From CAWUJT01 sp963922715 (GTDB taxonomy: Bacteria; Pseudomonadota; Alphaproteobacteria; Rhodobacterales; Rhodobacteraceae), in assembly GCA_963922715.1 (NCBI GenBank), contig CAWUJT010000026.1, positions 1 through 22,270 on the forward strand: a DNA stretch of 22,270 bases, given 5' to 3'. The notes below the pieces were generated by a model. The model was not told the origin of the DNA and made no database searches. It was given only the letters and a program-made list of their open reading frames with translations. Within the stretch, counting starts at the first letter, position 1. The number at the start of each line of letters is the position of its first letter. The position numbers were made by a program, and so were the translations under genes. Positions 6,995-14,216 of the stretch are shown one piece after another.

Positions 6995-7951
6995 TTAGTC
7001 GCCCGAAAGAGACCCATTTGAGACAGGTTTACAAGAAGGTTTTGCCGTTTTCTGAAAAGCAAAAGGTGCTTCGACAGGCCAAAGCGTGCCCAGGTCGTGA
7101 TGTAAGATATCTTTTACCGCCCAAGCAAACACCTCATCTTCTGGCTTGGTTTGCGCACCAGACGACGCCAGCACCTTGCCCAAGGCGATGCCTTCGCGAA
7201 TTGACACATCCGTGCTTTTGTCGATCTCTTGCTTGCGGTCTAACAATGTGACGATAATTTCTGCGGTTTCTTGTGAAACACCGCTACGCGCTGTGATAAT
7301 CTCGCGTTTTGTTTGTGTGTCAAATGCATCCAACTGTAGCGTGATCATCCGATCCAGCAAAGCATCGGCGGCTTGATAGACCCCCACGTATTCTTTGGAA
7401 TTGGATGTAAAGATTGCCCGGAATTCTGGGTGCACGTCAATCAGGCTTTGTGTGTCTTTGTTCACTTTCGGCAGCGTCAGAATCCGTTCCGCCAGAACAC
7501 TTAGCAAAGGGTTGTTCGCCTCAGGCGGTGCGCGATTGAACTCATCGTAGATCAGCGTGTGTCCATACCGACATGCCGAGGTGAGGCGGCTGTCAGACCA
7601 GATCGCTGTCTGCTGTTCTTCCGTGCGCACGACAGAGCGTACGTAATTGTCAACAAGCCGCATACTTCGCAATCCCATTGCAGAACCAACCAATGCAGCA
7701 CTGGTCATTTGATGATCGCCTGTCACAAGCGTGACAGGTCGTCCCAGTTGTGCGGCGATGTGAAAAGCAATCGTTGTTTTGCCCGACCCTGCGGGTCCTG
7801 ACATATGAATGGGATAACCGGCTTTGAGATACGTCATGGCGCGTTGCGTGATAGCATCCACATAGGGCGTGCTGACGAAGAATCCGCTGGGAGCGACCTT
7901 TAAATTTTGTTGGCGAGGGTCTTGTTCACCATGATCCCGGATAACTTTCAA
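6995..7951 (-). CDS. gvpN: Gas vesicle AAA+ ATPase GvpN (MoxR type)
   Basis: GvpN is a MoxR-class AAA+ ATPase required for growth of gas vesicles. The 318-residue product shows FFVSTPYVDAITQRAMTYLK, Walker A GPAGSGKT (52-59), TGDHQMTSAALVG, Walker B TLIYDEFN followed by RAPPEANNPLL (about 132-150), sensor 1 FTSNSKEYVG and ALLDRM for the arginine-finger region. All catalytic motifs are intact. The start is TTG 7951, with AGGA 6 nt upstream; the first in-frame ATG lies too far inside, past the family's N-terminal segment. The C-terminus ends in a Ser/Lys-rich tail (KTAKPSCKPVSNGSLSGD) that looks disordered. It lies between the coiled-coil gene at 8012 and the GvpV-like gene. Confidence 0.95.
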   Translation of the reverse strand: MKVIRDHGEQDPRQQNLKVAPSGFFVSTPYVDAITQRAMTYLKAGYPIHMSGPAGSGKTTIAFHIAAQLGRPVTLVTGDHQMTSAALVGSAMGLRSMRLVDNYVRSVVRTEEQQTAIWSDSRLTSACRYGHTLIYDEFNRAPPEANNPLLSVLAERILTLPKVNKDTQSLIDVHPEFRAIFTSNSKEYVGVYQAADALLDRMITLQLDAFDTQTKREIITARSGVSQETAEIIVTLLDRKQEIDKSTDVSIREGIALGKVLASSGAQTKPEDEVFAWAVKDILHHDLGTLWPVEAPFAFQKTAKPSCKPVSNGSLSGD

Positions 7952-8011
7952 TCTGTGTCCTATTCCCGATTGAGGGCGAGACGCACATAAATAGCTTGAG
8001 CGACACGGATC

Positions 8012-8581
8012 CTAATCGTCTTTGCTTTTTATGACCTTTTTGTTAGGCGCTTTTGGTGTTGCAGACATCTTTGATTTCATGTCTTGTTTTGGCGATGGCT
8101 TTTGCGTTGATTTTAAGGGTGGAATGAGGGTCTGCACTGTCTTTTCAACAACGGATTCCGCCAAACCTTGCACATTCTGCGCTTGCACATGCGCTTTGCG
8201 TGCTAGGCCAAGCTGTGTCGCTATATCTTTCTGTAGCGTATCGGCAAACACAGAAAGCCGCGTATGCAAGTCTTTGGACGATACCGCGCGCCGGTCTGCC
8301 CGTATTTGCGCCTCTTGTTGTGCTTGTGCTTTGAGAGCCGTGATATCTTCTTTGAGTTTGGCTTTTGATGCAGAAAGATTGGTACGCAAGGCTTGTGTTG
8401 ACGCTTTGAATTCTTCAGCGCGTGTGCTTTGATCCGCCGCAAAGCCAGACAATAAGTTTCGCGTGTCACGTGCAAGTTTTCTGATATGCTCAACCCGATC
8501 TGATGCAGCCTTGGCACGTTCGGATCGATTTAATTCTATCTCTTTGTATAAAGAAGCCAATGCTTCTCCAAAGGAAGACAT
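8012..8581 (-). CDS. gvpC: Coiled-coil protein in gvp operon, GvpC candidate
   Basis: A 189-residue, almost wholly helical protein with no hydrophobic segment, rich in Ala, Lys, Gln, Arg and Glu. The start is ATG 8581, which has GAAAGGTG 6-7 nt upstream; a longer in-frame reading to 8617 has no such site. Helical LL-GF / RLSVF patterns recur with weak spacing: F47 in NLLSGFAADQ, I80 and F112 in RLSVFADTLQ are about 33 residues apart. This matches the repeat length of GvpC, the outer-surface protein that stiffens vesicles. Position fits too: gvpA, this gene, gvpN is the A-C-N order of cyanobacteria and Serratia. After residue 150 the helix gives way to a Lys/Pro/Ser-rich basic tail. No canonical GvpC repeat wording is present, so this is a candidate only. 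Confidence 0.55.
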   Translation of the reverse strand: MSSFGEALASLYKEIELNRSERAKAASDRVEHIRKLARDTRNLLSGFAADQSTRAEEFKASTQALRTNLSASKAKLKEDITALKAQAQQEAQIRADRRAVSSKDLHTRLSVFADTLQKDIATQLGLARKAHVQAQNVQGLAESVVEKTVQTLIPPLKSTQKPSPKQDMKSKMSATPKAPNKKVIKSKDD

Positions 8582-8611
8582 CGCCACACCTTTCATCAAT
8601 CGTTCAGACGC

Positions 8612-8660
8612 TGCCAAGACCGCTTCGAAGTTTATAGCACCTACAAAACCGATCTTGGCA
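8612..8660 (-). promoter_or_regulatory. Intercistronic hairpin downstream of gvpA
   Basis: In the gvpA transcript TGCCAAGATCG (8660-8650) can pair with CGGTCTTGGCA (8622-8612). This is an 11-bp stem with one G-U pair and a 27-nt loop. It lies 21 nt after the gvpA stop and ends about 19 nt before the next gene's ribosome site. No T-run follows, so it is not a standard terminator. A processing or 3'-protecting structure, or a partial attenuator that keeps gvpA mRNA more abundant than the rest, is the likely role. Confidence 0.6.
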
Positions 8661-8681
8661 ATTTCGATATTGTATCCAGAT

Positions 8682-8912
8682 TTAGGCCTGAATTTGTGAC
8701 GGTACTGCGGCTGTGGCAGTCAGACCGATGGCTTCGGCATACTTTAAGTAAGTTTCAACGGAAGCAACGACCACACGTGCTTCTATGGTGACCAGTTCGA
8801 TGCCGACAAGTGCAACCTTTACAAAGGCATCAATGACGATACCGCGTTCAAGAATTCGATCCACCACCTCTGCAAGGCTGGAACTGTCTGTTGATTTCTG
8901 AATTTGAGCCAT
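8682..8912 (-). CDS. gvpA: Gas vesicle shell protein GvpA
   Basis: GvpA forms the ribbed, gas-permeable protein shell. The 76-residue product MAQIQKSTDSSSLAEVVDRI continues with ERGIVIDAFVKVALVGIELV, TIEARVVVASVETYLKYAEA and a short tail ending in Gln-rich residues. All core features of the family are present, including the two-helix, two-strand layout and the LVGIELVTIEARVV strand pair. The start is ATG 8912, with GGGAGG 6 nt upstream; the longer reading to 8969 includes non-conserved residues. It is the first gene of the operon and the only main shell gene in the window. The downstream hairpin and a 100-nt gap set it apart from the tightly packed genes that follow, as expected for the most abundant product. 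Confidence 0.97.
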   Translation of the reverse strand: MAQIQKSTDSSSLAEVVDRILERGIVIDAFVKVALVGIELVTIEARVVVASVETYLKYAEAIGLTATAAVPSQIQA

Positions 8913-8937
8913 TCTGGCCTCCCTGTTACCCAAGTAG

Positions 8938-8951
8938 TGGAACGCATTCCA
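8938..8951. repeat. Inverted repeat in gvpA leader
   Basis: TGGAA-CGCA-TTCCA lies 26 nt upstream of the gvpA start, between the candidate promoter and the ribosome site. The 5-bp arms are perfect. It could be a regulator site or a small leader hairpin. There is no known motif to attach it to. Confidence 0.35.
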
Positions 8952-8985
8952 AAGGAAAGTAATGTACACGTAACCTGTAGATAAC

Positions 8986-9014
8986 TGTTAGCATCGATAT
9001 CTTAACTTGGTCAA
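8986..9014 (-). promoter_or_regulatory. Weak sigma-70-type promoter candidate for the gvp operon
   Basis: On the minus strand TTGACC (9009-9014) is a good -35 box. The -10 region 17-18 nt later (CTAACA or TAACAG, about 8985-8991) is a poor match. Transcription would start about 70 nt upstream of gvpA. The poor -10 may mean that an activator or another sigma factor is used. Confidence 0.3.
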
Positions 9015-9367
9015 CATATCTTTATCCGCACTCCTGCAAACACTTTTACTATGTAGTATCACGCATAACATCGCACTGTTTTGGGCGGCCCTGTCGGGCG
9101 GTATCAGATACATACGCAAGGATCGGTTGCTGTTGCGCTTGGCCATCGTTCTGGGTGAGGGTCAGTTTATCAGCCAACTCTTCACAGTCGCATGACCCAC
9201 CAAAGCCATCAACCTACCTGACCAGCCTAAATCAATTCATACAACAGCCCTATATTTATCTCAGCAGCGATACGCTGAACGATATCTTGGCCCTACCAGA
9301 CGCGGGCTGTTTCTGTTAAACAGACAGAAAAAGGCCAATGGCCGCAGAAGGTGGAGCAGGGTAATTC
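9015..9367. other. Divergent intergenic region between gvpA and tolQ, no gene called
   Basis: No convincing gene is seen. A 62-codon plus-strand ORF (9007-9195) and a 40-odd-codon open minus frame opposite it overlap, lack ribosome sites and match no family I know. Near tolQ a short stem TCTGT-TAA-ACAGA and a GGCC-AAT-GGCC repeat precede the tolQ ribosome site GGAGCAGG. The tolQ promoter should be here but no strong -35/-10 pair stands out. In many relatives ybgC and ruvCAB lie here; I see no remnant of ybgC. Confidence 0.5.
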
Positions 9368-10063
9368 ATGGAAGCAGACGTTTTAGCCGCCGCTCAAGAG
9401 GTTGATTTTTCACTGATCGCTCTCTTCTGGCGGGCGACATTCATCGTCAAGGTGGTAATGGTGGCGCTTTTTGCGGCCTCTATCTGGGTTTGGGCCATTT
9501 ACATCCAAAAGATCTTACAGTTTCGCCGCGCGCGTGCTGAAAACTCTGCGTTTGATACGGCCTTTTGGTCGGGGGAACCTTTGGATCGCCTTTATGCAGG
9601 TTTACGTGATCACCCGATGACCGCTAATGAACGCATTTTTGTCTCAGCAATGCAGGAATGGGAGCGGTCTCATCGGGGTGACGGTGGGATGATTCCAGGT
9701 ACGATGGCCCGGATTGAACGGGCCATGGATGTCGCTATTGCGCGGGAGCGGGATCGTCTGTCCTCTGGGTTGACCGTTTTGGCCACGACGGGATCAACCG
9801 GGCCATTTGTGGGTCTTTTTGGCACGGTTTGGGGCATCAAACATGCGTTTGAGGAAATCGCGATCCAGCAAAACACCAACCTTGTGGTTGTGGCCCCAGG
9901 CATTGCAGAGGCGCTTTTGGCCACAGCCCTTGGCCTGATGGCGGCCATACCCGCGGTGGTGTTTTTCAACCAGCTTAATCGCACCCTTGATCGGGTGACG
10001 TCTAATTACGAAGCGTTTGCTGATGAATTCGCCAGCATCGTGTCGCGGCAGATGGATGGCTGA
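9368..10063 (+). CDS. tolQ: Tol-Pal system inner-membrane protein TolQ
   Basis: TolQ is the MotA/TolQ/ExbB-type proton-channel subunit that powers TolA through the proton-motive force. The 231-residue product has a first membrane helix at about 27-48 (FIVKVVMVALFAASIWVWAI) and a cytoplasmic loop with RRARAENSAFDTAFWSGEPL. Two more helices follow, with the family motif LATTGSTGPFVGLFGTVWGI and later GIAEALLATALGLMAAIPAV. Length and motifs are normal. A GGAG site lies about 11 nt before ATG. It is the first gene of the tol operon, 3 nt from tolR. Confidence 0.96.
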   Translation: MEADVLAAAQEVDFSLIALFWRATFIVKVVMVALFAASIWVWAIYIQKILQFRRARAENSAFDTAFWSGEPLDRLYAGLRDHPMTANERIFVSAMQEWERSHRGDGGMIPGTMARIERAMDVAIARERDRLSSGLTVLATTGSTGPFVGLFGTVWGIKHAFEEIAIQQNTNLVVVAPGIAEALLATALGLMAAIPAVVFFNQLNRTLDRVTSNYEAFADEFASIVSRQMDG

Positions 10064-10066
10064 ACA

Positions 10067-10558
10067 GTGAGCGTGGGGGTACCACAAACCACAGCCCAGA
10101 GCGGTGGGCGTAGGCGCAGGTATCGCCGCGGCGCACCGCCGATGTCTGAGATCAACGTGACACCATTTGTCGATGTGATGTTGGTGCTTTTGATCATCTT
10201 CATGGTGGCCGCCCCGCTTTTGACCACGGGTGTGCCAATCGAACTGCCGGAAACCGCGGCCCAACCCCTGCCGGCAGAGCAAGAGGAAGAGCCTTTGACA
10301 TTAAGCTTAACACGGGATGGGCTTGTTTTGCTGCAATCTACTGAGATCCCGCGCGAGGACTTGGTGACCCGTCTGCAAGGTGTGGCGGCGGAGCGCCGGT
10401 CCGACAAGATATTTTTACGCGCGGACGGGGCCGTGCCCTATGCAGAGGTGATGGTGATCATGGGCGCTTTGAACGCAGGGGGATTTCGCGATATTGGATT
10501 GGTAACCGATCCAGGCGGGCCGACGCTTGCGGGACGTCAAACGGAGGCGGAAGAGTGA
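10067..10558 (+). CDS. tolR: Tol-Pal system protein TolR
   Basis: TolR is the ExbD-type partner of TolQ. The 163-residue product begins with a basic region (GGRRRRYRRG) and MSEINVTPFVDVMLVLLIIF. This gives the single membrane helix, with the conserved Asp of the proton path in PFVDVMLVLL. The periplasmic domain follows, with DKIFLRADGAVPYAEVMVIM and GFRDIGLVTD. The start is taken as GTG 10067, 3 nt after the tolQ stop; a later in-frame ATG at MSEINV would cut off the basic region. The C-terminus ends in an acidic tail. Confidence 0.95.
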   Translation: MSVGVPQTTAQSGGRRRRYRRGAPPMSEINVTPFVDVMLVLLIIFMVAAPLLTTGVPIELPETAAQPLPAEQEEEPLTLSLTRDGLVLLQSTEIPREDLVTRLQGVAAERRSDKIFLRADGAVPYAEVMVIMGALNAGGFRDIGLVTDPGGPTLAGRQTEAEE

Positions 10559-10559
10559 C

Positions 10560-11528
10560 ATGGAATTGCGCGAAGGCTTCATTGCCTCGGGTTTGGGTCA
10601 TGGGCTTGTTTTGGGATGGGTCGTCTTGGGGGGCTTTTTTGTCCCCCGCACGACCGATCTGTCAGAACTTTCGGTGACCGAGGTGAGTGTGATCAGCCAT
10701 TCCGAGTTTTCCGCCCTGATGTCTCCAGAACCATCGGTTGTGCCGGTTGCCCCGCAAAGACCTATTGATACTCCGGTCGCAGAGCCATCGGTGGCACCAC
10801 CGCCACCCACTCCACAGGTTGAAGATGTGTTGCGACCAACCAATCCACCGCAAGCGCCGCGCCTGGCCGTTTCTCCCTCCCCCGCACCGTCCCCAGAGGC
10901 GGCGATTGCACCCGTTGTTCAAACCTCTCCACCCCCTGAACCAACGCAAGACCCCGTCGAAGAACAGGTTGAGGATACACCCCAAACAGCGCCAGAGGCC
11001 GCGACAACACAGACCGTGACAGAGACAGAGCCCACATCCTCTCCAGTGGTGGAAAACTCAATCCGTCCAAGCCGCCGTCCTGCACAGGCTGTTGTGTCGC
11101 CGCAATCTACGGATGAGCAAAGCGCGCCTGACGATCTTGCCACAGCGATTGCTAGCGCGGTTGCCGAGGCACAGGTGCCCTCTGCCCCAAGTTCCACCAA
11201 TGGTTCTTTGCTGACCACGACAGAGATCGAAGTTCTAAGACAAGCCGTGCAATCGTGTTGGAATGTCGGCTCTTTGAGTTCTGCGGCGATGCGGACAACC
11301 GTGACGATTGGGTTTTCCCTTCGGGCTGATGGTACGCCGATTGCAGCCTCCTTACGGTTGATAGAGGCAACTGGTGGGGATACCGCCGCCGCCAGCCAAT
11401 CTTTTGAGGCCGGGCGTCGGGCGATTTTGCGCTGTGGGCGCACAGGATTTGACCTACCGGTTGAGAAATATGACTTTTGGCGCGACATAGAAATGACCTT
11501 TAACCCTAACGAGATGAGAATTCGCTAG
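10560..11528 (+). CDS. tolA: Tol-Pal system protein TolA (Pro-rich alphaproteobacterial form)
   Basis: TolA spans the periplasm between TolQR and TolB/Pal. I use ATG 10560, 1 nt after the tolR stop, giving 322 residues. One N-terminal membrane helix (about 12-28, LGHGLVLGWVVLGGFFV) is followed by a long linker extremely rich in Pro, Ala, Thr and Glu (about 55-200) in place of the long alpha-helical domain of E. coli TolA. The C-terminal globular domain starts near TEIEVLRQAVQSCWNVG and includes TVTIGFSLRADGTP. It carries two Cys (QSCWN and LRCGR) that could form a disulphide. The linker is fast-evolving, so similarity searches may find only the C-terminal domain. Confidence 0.92.
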   Translation: MELREGFIASGLGHGLVLGWVVLGGFFVPRTTDLSELSVTEVSVISHSEFSALMSPEPSVVPVAPQRPIDTPVAEPSVAPPPPTPQVEDVLRPTNPPQAPRLAVSPSPAPSPEAAIAPVVQTSPPPEPTQDPVEEQVEDTPQTAPEAATTQTVTETEPTSSPVVENSIRPSRRPAQAVVSPQSTDEQSAPDDLATAIASAVAEAQVPSAPSSTNGSLLTTTEIEVLRQAVQSCWNVGSLSSAAMRTTVTIGFSLRADGTPIAASLRLIEATGGDTAAASQSFEAGRRAILRCGRTGFDLPVEKYDFWRDIEMTFNPNEMRIR

Positions 11529-12845
11529 ATGATGCTGCGGTTGCTTACGCTTTTGACCCTATGTTGTGGCCTGACCAGTCAGGTGTCTGCCCAAGAGCCA
11601 CTTCGACTTGAAATCTCAGACGGTGTGATTGAGCCGATGCCGATTGCGCTGACGGACTTCGTGCCGCAGGAAAGTCTTGCGACGGATTTGGCGATACGGA
11701 TCACACGCCTTATAGCAGCCGATCTTGCCTCTACCGGGCTTTTTCGTGAAATCCCATCCACACGGCATATTGGACGGGTCACAAATTTTTCCAGTCCCGT
11801 TCAATATGCCGACTGGAAAGCGATTAACGCTCAAGCGTTGATCACCGGCTCCGTATCGGTTCAGGCGGATCGCGTGGTGGTGCAGTTTCGACTGTTTGAC
11901 GTATTCGCCGAAAGTCAGCTTGGGCAAGGCATGCAGTTTGCTGGCAGCGCGGAGAGTTGGCGGCGTCTAGGGCATAAAGTTGCCGATGCTGTCTACTCTC
12001 GGATCACAGGCGAAAGTGGTTATTTCGACAGCCGTGTGGCTTTTGTGTCCGAACGGGGACCTAAAGATGCCCGTCAGAAACGTCTGGCAATTATGGATTA
12101 CGATGGGGCGAATGTTCAGTTTCTGACAGGGGCACAGCACCTTGTTTTGGCACCCCGGTTTTCGCCCGATGGGCGTCAAATCTTGTATACCAGTTATGAA
12201 ACAGGATTTCCACGGATTTACGTGATGGATATTGCCACGCTTCGCCGCCGTGTGTTGGCAGAGCGCGAGGGCAATATGTCCTTTGCGCCCCGGTTTTCGC
12301 CCGATGGTCAATCGGTTGTCTTTTCCGCCGAAACCAGTGGCAACACCGATTTATTTGTTTTGAATTTGCGCACCGGAGCTTCCTTACGGCTCACGTCTGA
12401 TGCGGCCATTGAAACGGCCCCAAGCTTTTCGCCCGATGGCAGCCAGGTTGTGTTTGAAAGCGATCGCACGGGGGCACCGCAAATCTACAAGATGTCCGCC
12501 CGGGGTGGGACAGCGCAACGTGTTAGCCGAGGAGAGGGACGTTACGGGACACCCGTCTGGTCGCCGCGTGGGGATCTGATTGCATTCACCAAACAAACCC
12601 AAGGACGGTTCCATATCGGCGTGATGCGCACAGACGGAACCGAGGAGCGGTTGCTGACAGGGGCCTTTCTAGATGAAGGGCCAACCTGGTCGCCAAATGG
12701 GCGTGTCGTGATGTTCACGCGAGAAACACAAGGGGAACGTGGGGTTCCTACCCTCTATTCCATCGATATTACAGGGCGCAATTTGCGCCGCATTCCAACC
12801 CCAGACGCAGGATCGGATCCGGCATGGTCTCCGCTTTTGCCATGA
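11529..12845 (+). CDS. tolB: Tol-Pal system periplasmic protein TolB
   Basis: TolB is the periplasmic beta-propeller that binds Pal and TolA. The 438-residue product has a signal peptide MMLRLLTLLTLCCGLTSQVSA with cleavage before QEPL. An N-terminal alpha/beta domain comes next (about 25-160, including FVPQESLATDLAIRITRLIA). A six-bladed propeller follows, with repeated FSPDG motifs (RFSPDGRQILYTS, RFSPDGQSVVFSA, SFSPDGSQVVFES, WSPRGDLIAFT, WSPNGRVVMFT). The ATG directly abuts the tolA stop; a second ATG follows as the next codon. Length is normal. Confidence 0.97.
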   Translation: MMLRLLTLLTLCCGLTSQVSAQEPLRLEISDGVIEPMPIALTDFVPQESLATDLAIRITRLIAADLASTGLFREIPSTRHIGRVTNFSSPVQYADWKAINAQALITGSVSVQADRVVVQFRLFDVFAESQLGQGMQFAGSAESWRRLGHKVADAVYSRITGESGYFDSRVAFVSERGPKDARQKRLAIMDYDGANVQFLTGAQHLVLAPRFSPDGRQILYTSYETGFPRIYVMDIATLRRRVLAEREGNMSFAPRFSPDGQSVVFSAETSGNTDLFVLNLRTGASLRLTSDAAIETAPSFSPDGSQVVFESDRTGAPQIYKMSARGGTAQRVSRGEGRYGTPVWSPRGDLIAFTKQTQGRFHIGVMRTDGTEERLLTGAFLDEGPTWSPNGRVVMFTRETQGERGVPTLYSIDITGRNLRRIPTPDAGSDPAWSPLLP

Positions 12846-12882
12846 ATTATGATACGATACATATGATTTTGAGGATATATGC

Positions 12883-13419
12883 ATGAGATATTTTAGAGTG
12901 ATGATGTTTGGTTTAGGCTTTGCCTTAGGTGCTTGTGGGCAAGGTACGCCACCGTTTTCAAACCCCTCCGAGGACTCGCTGGATGGTATATCGTCAACCC
13001 TTCCCTCTGATGATTTGACCGCAACAGACCCATTTGACGAAGGCCAAAATAGCCTGGCGTATTTTCAGCAAAATGTTGGTGATCGCGTTCTTTTCCCCGT
13101 AGATCAAAGCGCTTTGACCGCGGAGGCCCGCGCCATTTTGACCGAGCAAGCCGCGTATCTGATACGCAACAGTGGCTTTACAGCCCTTATCGAAGGCCAT
13201 GCAGATGAACGCGGCACCCGAGACTATAACCTGGCCTTAGGGGCCCGCCGCGCTGCCGCCGCGCGGGATTTTTTGGTGAGTAACGGTGTCTCTGCGGATC
13301 GATTGCGCACAGTGTCCTACGGCAAAGAGCGTCCGATCGAAATATGTTCTCAGGAACGGTGTTATGCCCAAAACCGTCGTGCGGTCACGGTTTTGATTGC
13401 CGTTCAAACGGGGCTTTAG
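12883..13419 (+). CDS. pal: Peptidoglycan-associated lipoprotein Pal
   Basis: Pal is the outer-membrane lipoprotein that grips peptidoglycan and TolB. The 178-residue product has a lipoprotein signal with lipobox LGAC (Cys18), a Pro/Ser/Asp-rich linker, and an OmpA-like domain with FPVDQSALTAEARAIL and IEGHADERGTRDYNLALGAR, ending NRRAVTVLI. The D-ER-TRDYN residues that bind diaminopimelate are intact. Two Cys near the C-terminus (EICSQERCYAQNRR) could form a disulphide. A GAGG site lies about 8 nt before ATG. The 37-nt gap after tolB is the largest inside the tol block and could hold an internal promoter. Confidence 0.96.
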   Translation: MRYFRVMMFGLGFALGACGQGTPPFSNPSEDSLDGISSTLPSDDLTATDPFDEGQNSLAYFQQNVGDRVLFPVDQSALTAEARAILTEQAAYLIRNSGFTALIEGHADERGTRDYNLALGARRAAAARDFLVSNGVSADRLRTVSYGKERPIEICSQERCYAQNRRAVTVLIAVQTGL

Positions 13420-13421
13420 AC

Positions 13422-14216
13422 ATGTTGCGGATTTTTCTTTGCTCTGTGTTTTTTGCGACCCCGGTTTATGCCGATACGCTTGCCGATATCCGGCAAGAGC
13501 TGTCTGTGGTGTACGTGGAAATTCAACGCCTCAATCGAGAGCTCTCCACGACGGGCGCGCCGCAAACAAACACCTCTGGCAACAGTGTTCTGGAAAGAAT
13601 TGATGCGATTGAGCGTGAGTTGCGCCGTTTGACGTCTGAGACGGAAACACTCGAACTACGGATTGAAAGAATCGTGGCAGATGGGACCAACCGCATTGGA
13701 GATTTAGAGTTCCGCCTTTGTGAGTTGGAGGTGAGTTGCAACATAGAAACGCTTGAGTTTGGTTCTACGCTGGGGGGGGAACGCGCCTCGCTTGAGCCCA
13801 CGCCCCCCGCTGTGGCATCCGTCGCGCCCCAAACCTCTGAACAAATCGATTTTGATCGTGCGTATCAGGACCTTATAAATCAGAACTACGCATCCGCTGC
13901 AGATGCGTTCAGCCGCTTCCATCAAGCATACCCGAACGGCCCCTACACAACCGATGCCTATTTTTTCAAAGGTCAGGCCCAGGCGGCCCAAGGACTTTGG
14001 GCAGAGGCCGCGCGCGCCCATTTGGAAGCCTTTTCAAGCGCCCCGAATGGCCCACGCGCGCCGCAAGCGCTTTTGGCATTGGGGGGCGCATTGGGGGAGC
14101 TTGGGCAATTCAACGAGGCTTGTATCACACTTGGTGAGCTACCGCTGCGGTTTCCGAACGCCACCCAAATCAACACCGATGCGGCAGAAAAAATGGCGGA
14201 GTTTGCGTGCCGGTAA
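13422..14216 (+). CDS. cpoB: Cell-division coordinator CpoB (YbgF), periplasmic TPR protein
   Basis: CpoB couples Tol-Pal constriction with septal peptidoglycan synthesis. From ATG 13422, 2 nt after the pal stop, the 264-residue product has a signal peptide (MLRIFLCSVFFATPVYA-D). A coiled coil follows (about 22-100, with LERIDAIERELRRLTSETET), then a variable linker. The C-terminal TPR domain (about 140-264) contains FDRAYQDLINQNYASAADAF, YPNGPYTTDAYFFKGQA and APNGPRAPQALLALGGALGE. The architecture is that of the family. It overlaps the GTG of tilS by 10 nt. A longer in-frame reading from 13344 lies inside pal and is rejected. Confidence 0.94.
   Translation: MLRIFLCSVFFATPVYADTLADIRQELSVVYVEIQRLNRELSTTGAPQTNTSGNSVLERIDAIERELRRLTSETETLELRIERIVADGTNRIGDLEFRLCELEVSCNIETLEFGSTLGGERASLEPTPPAVASVAPQTSEQIDFDRAYQDLINQNYASAADAFSRFHQAYPNGPYTTDAYFFKGQAQAAQGLWAEAARAHLEAFSSAPNGPRAPQALLALGGALGELGQFNEACITLGELPLRFPNATQINTDAAEKMAEFACR

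Noticed and set aside
9007..9195. Plus-strand 62-codon hydrophobic ORF between gvpA and tolQ
   Set aside because: No ribosome site and no family resemblance; the opposite strand is open over the same stretch. It starts inside the gvpA promoter candidate.
10738..11019. Pro/His/Arg-rich ORF inside tolA
   Set aside because: It is an out-of-frame reading of the TolA proline-rich linker with no start site.
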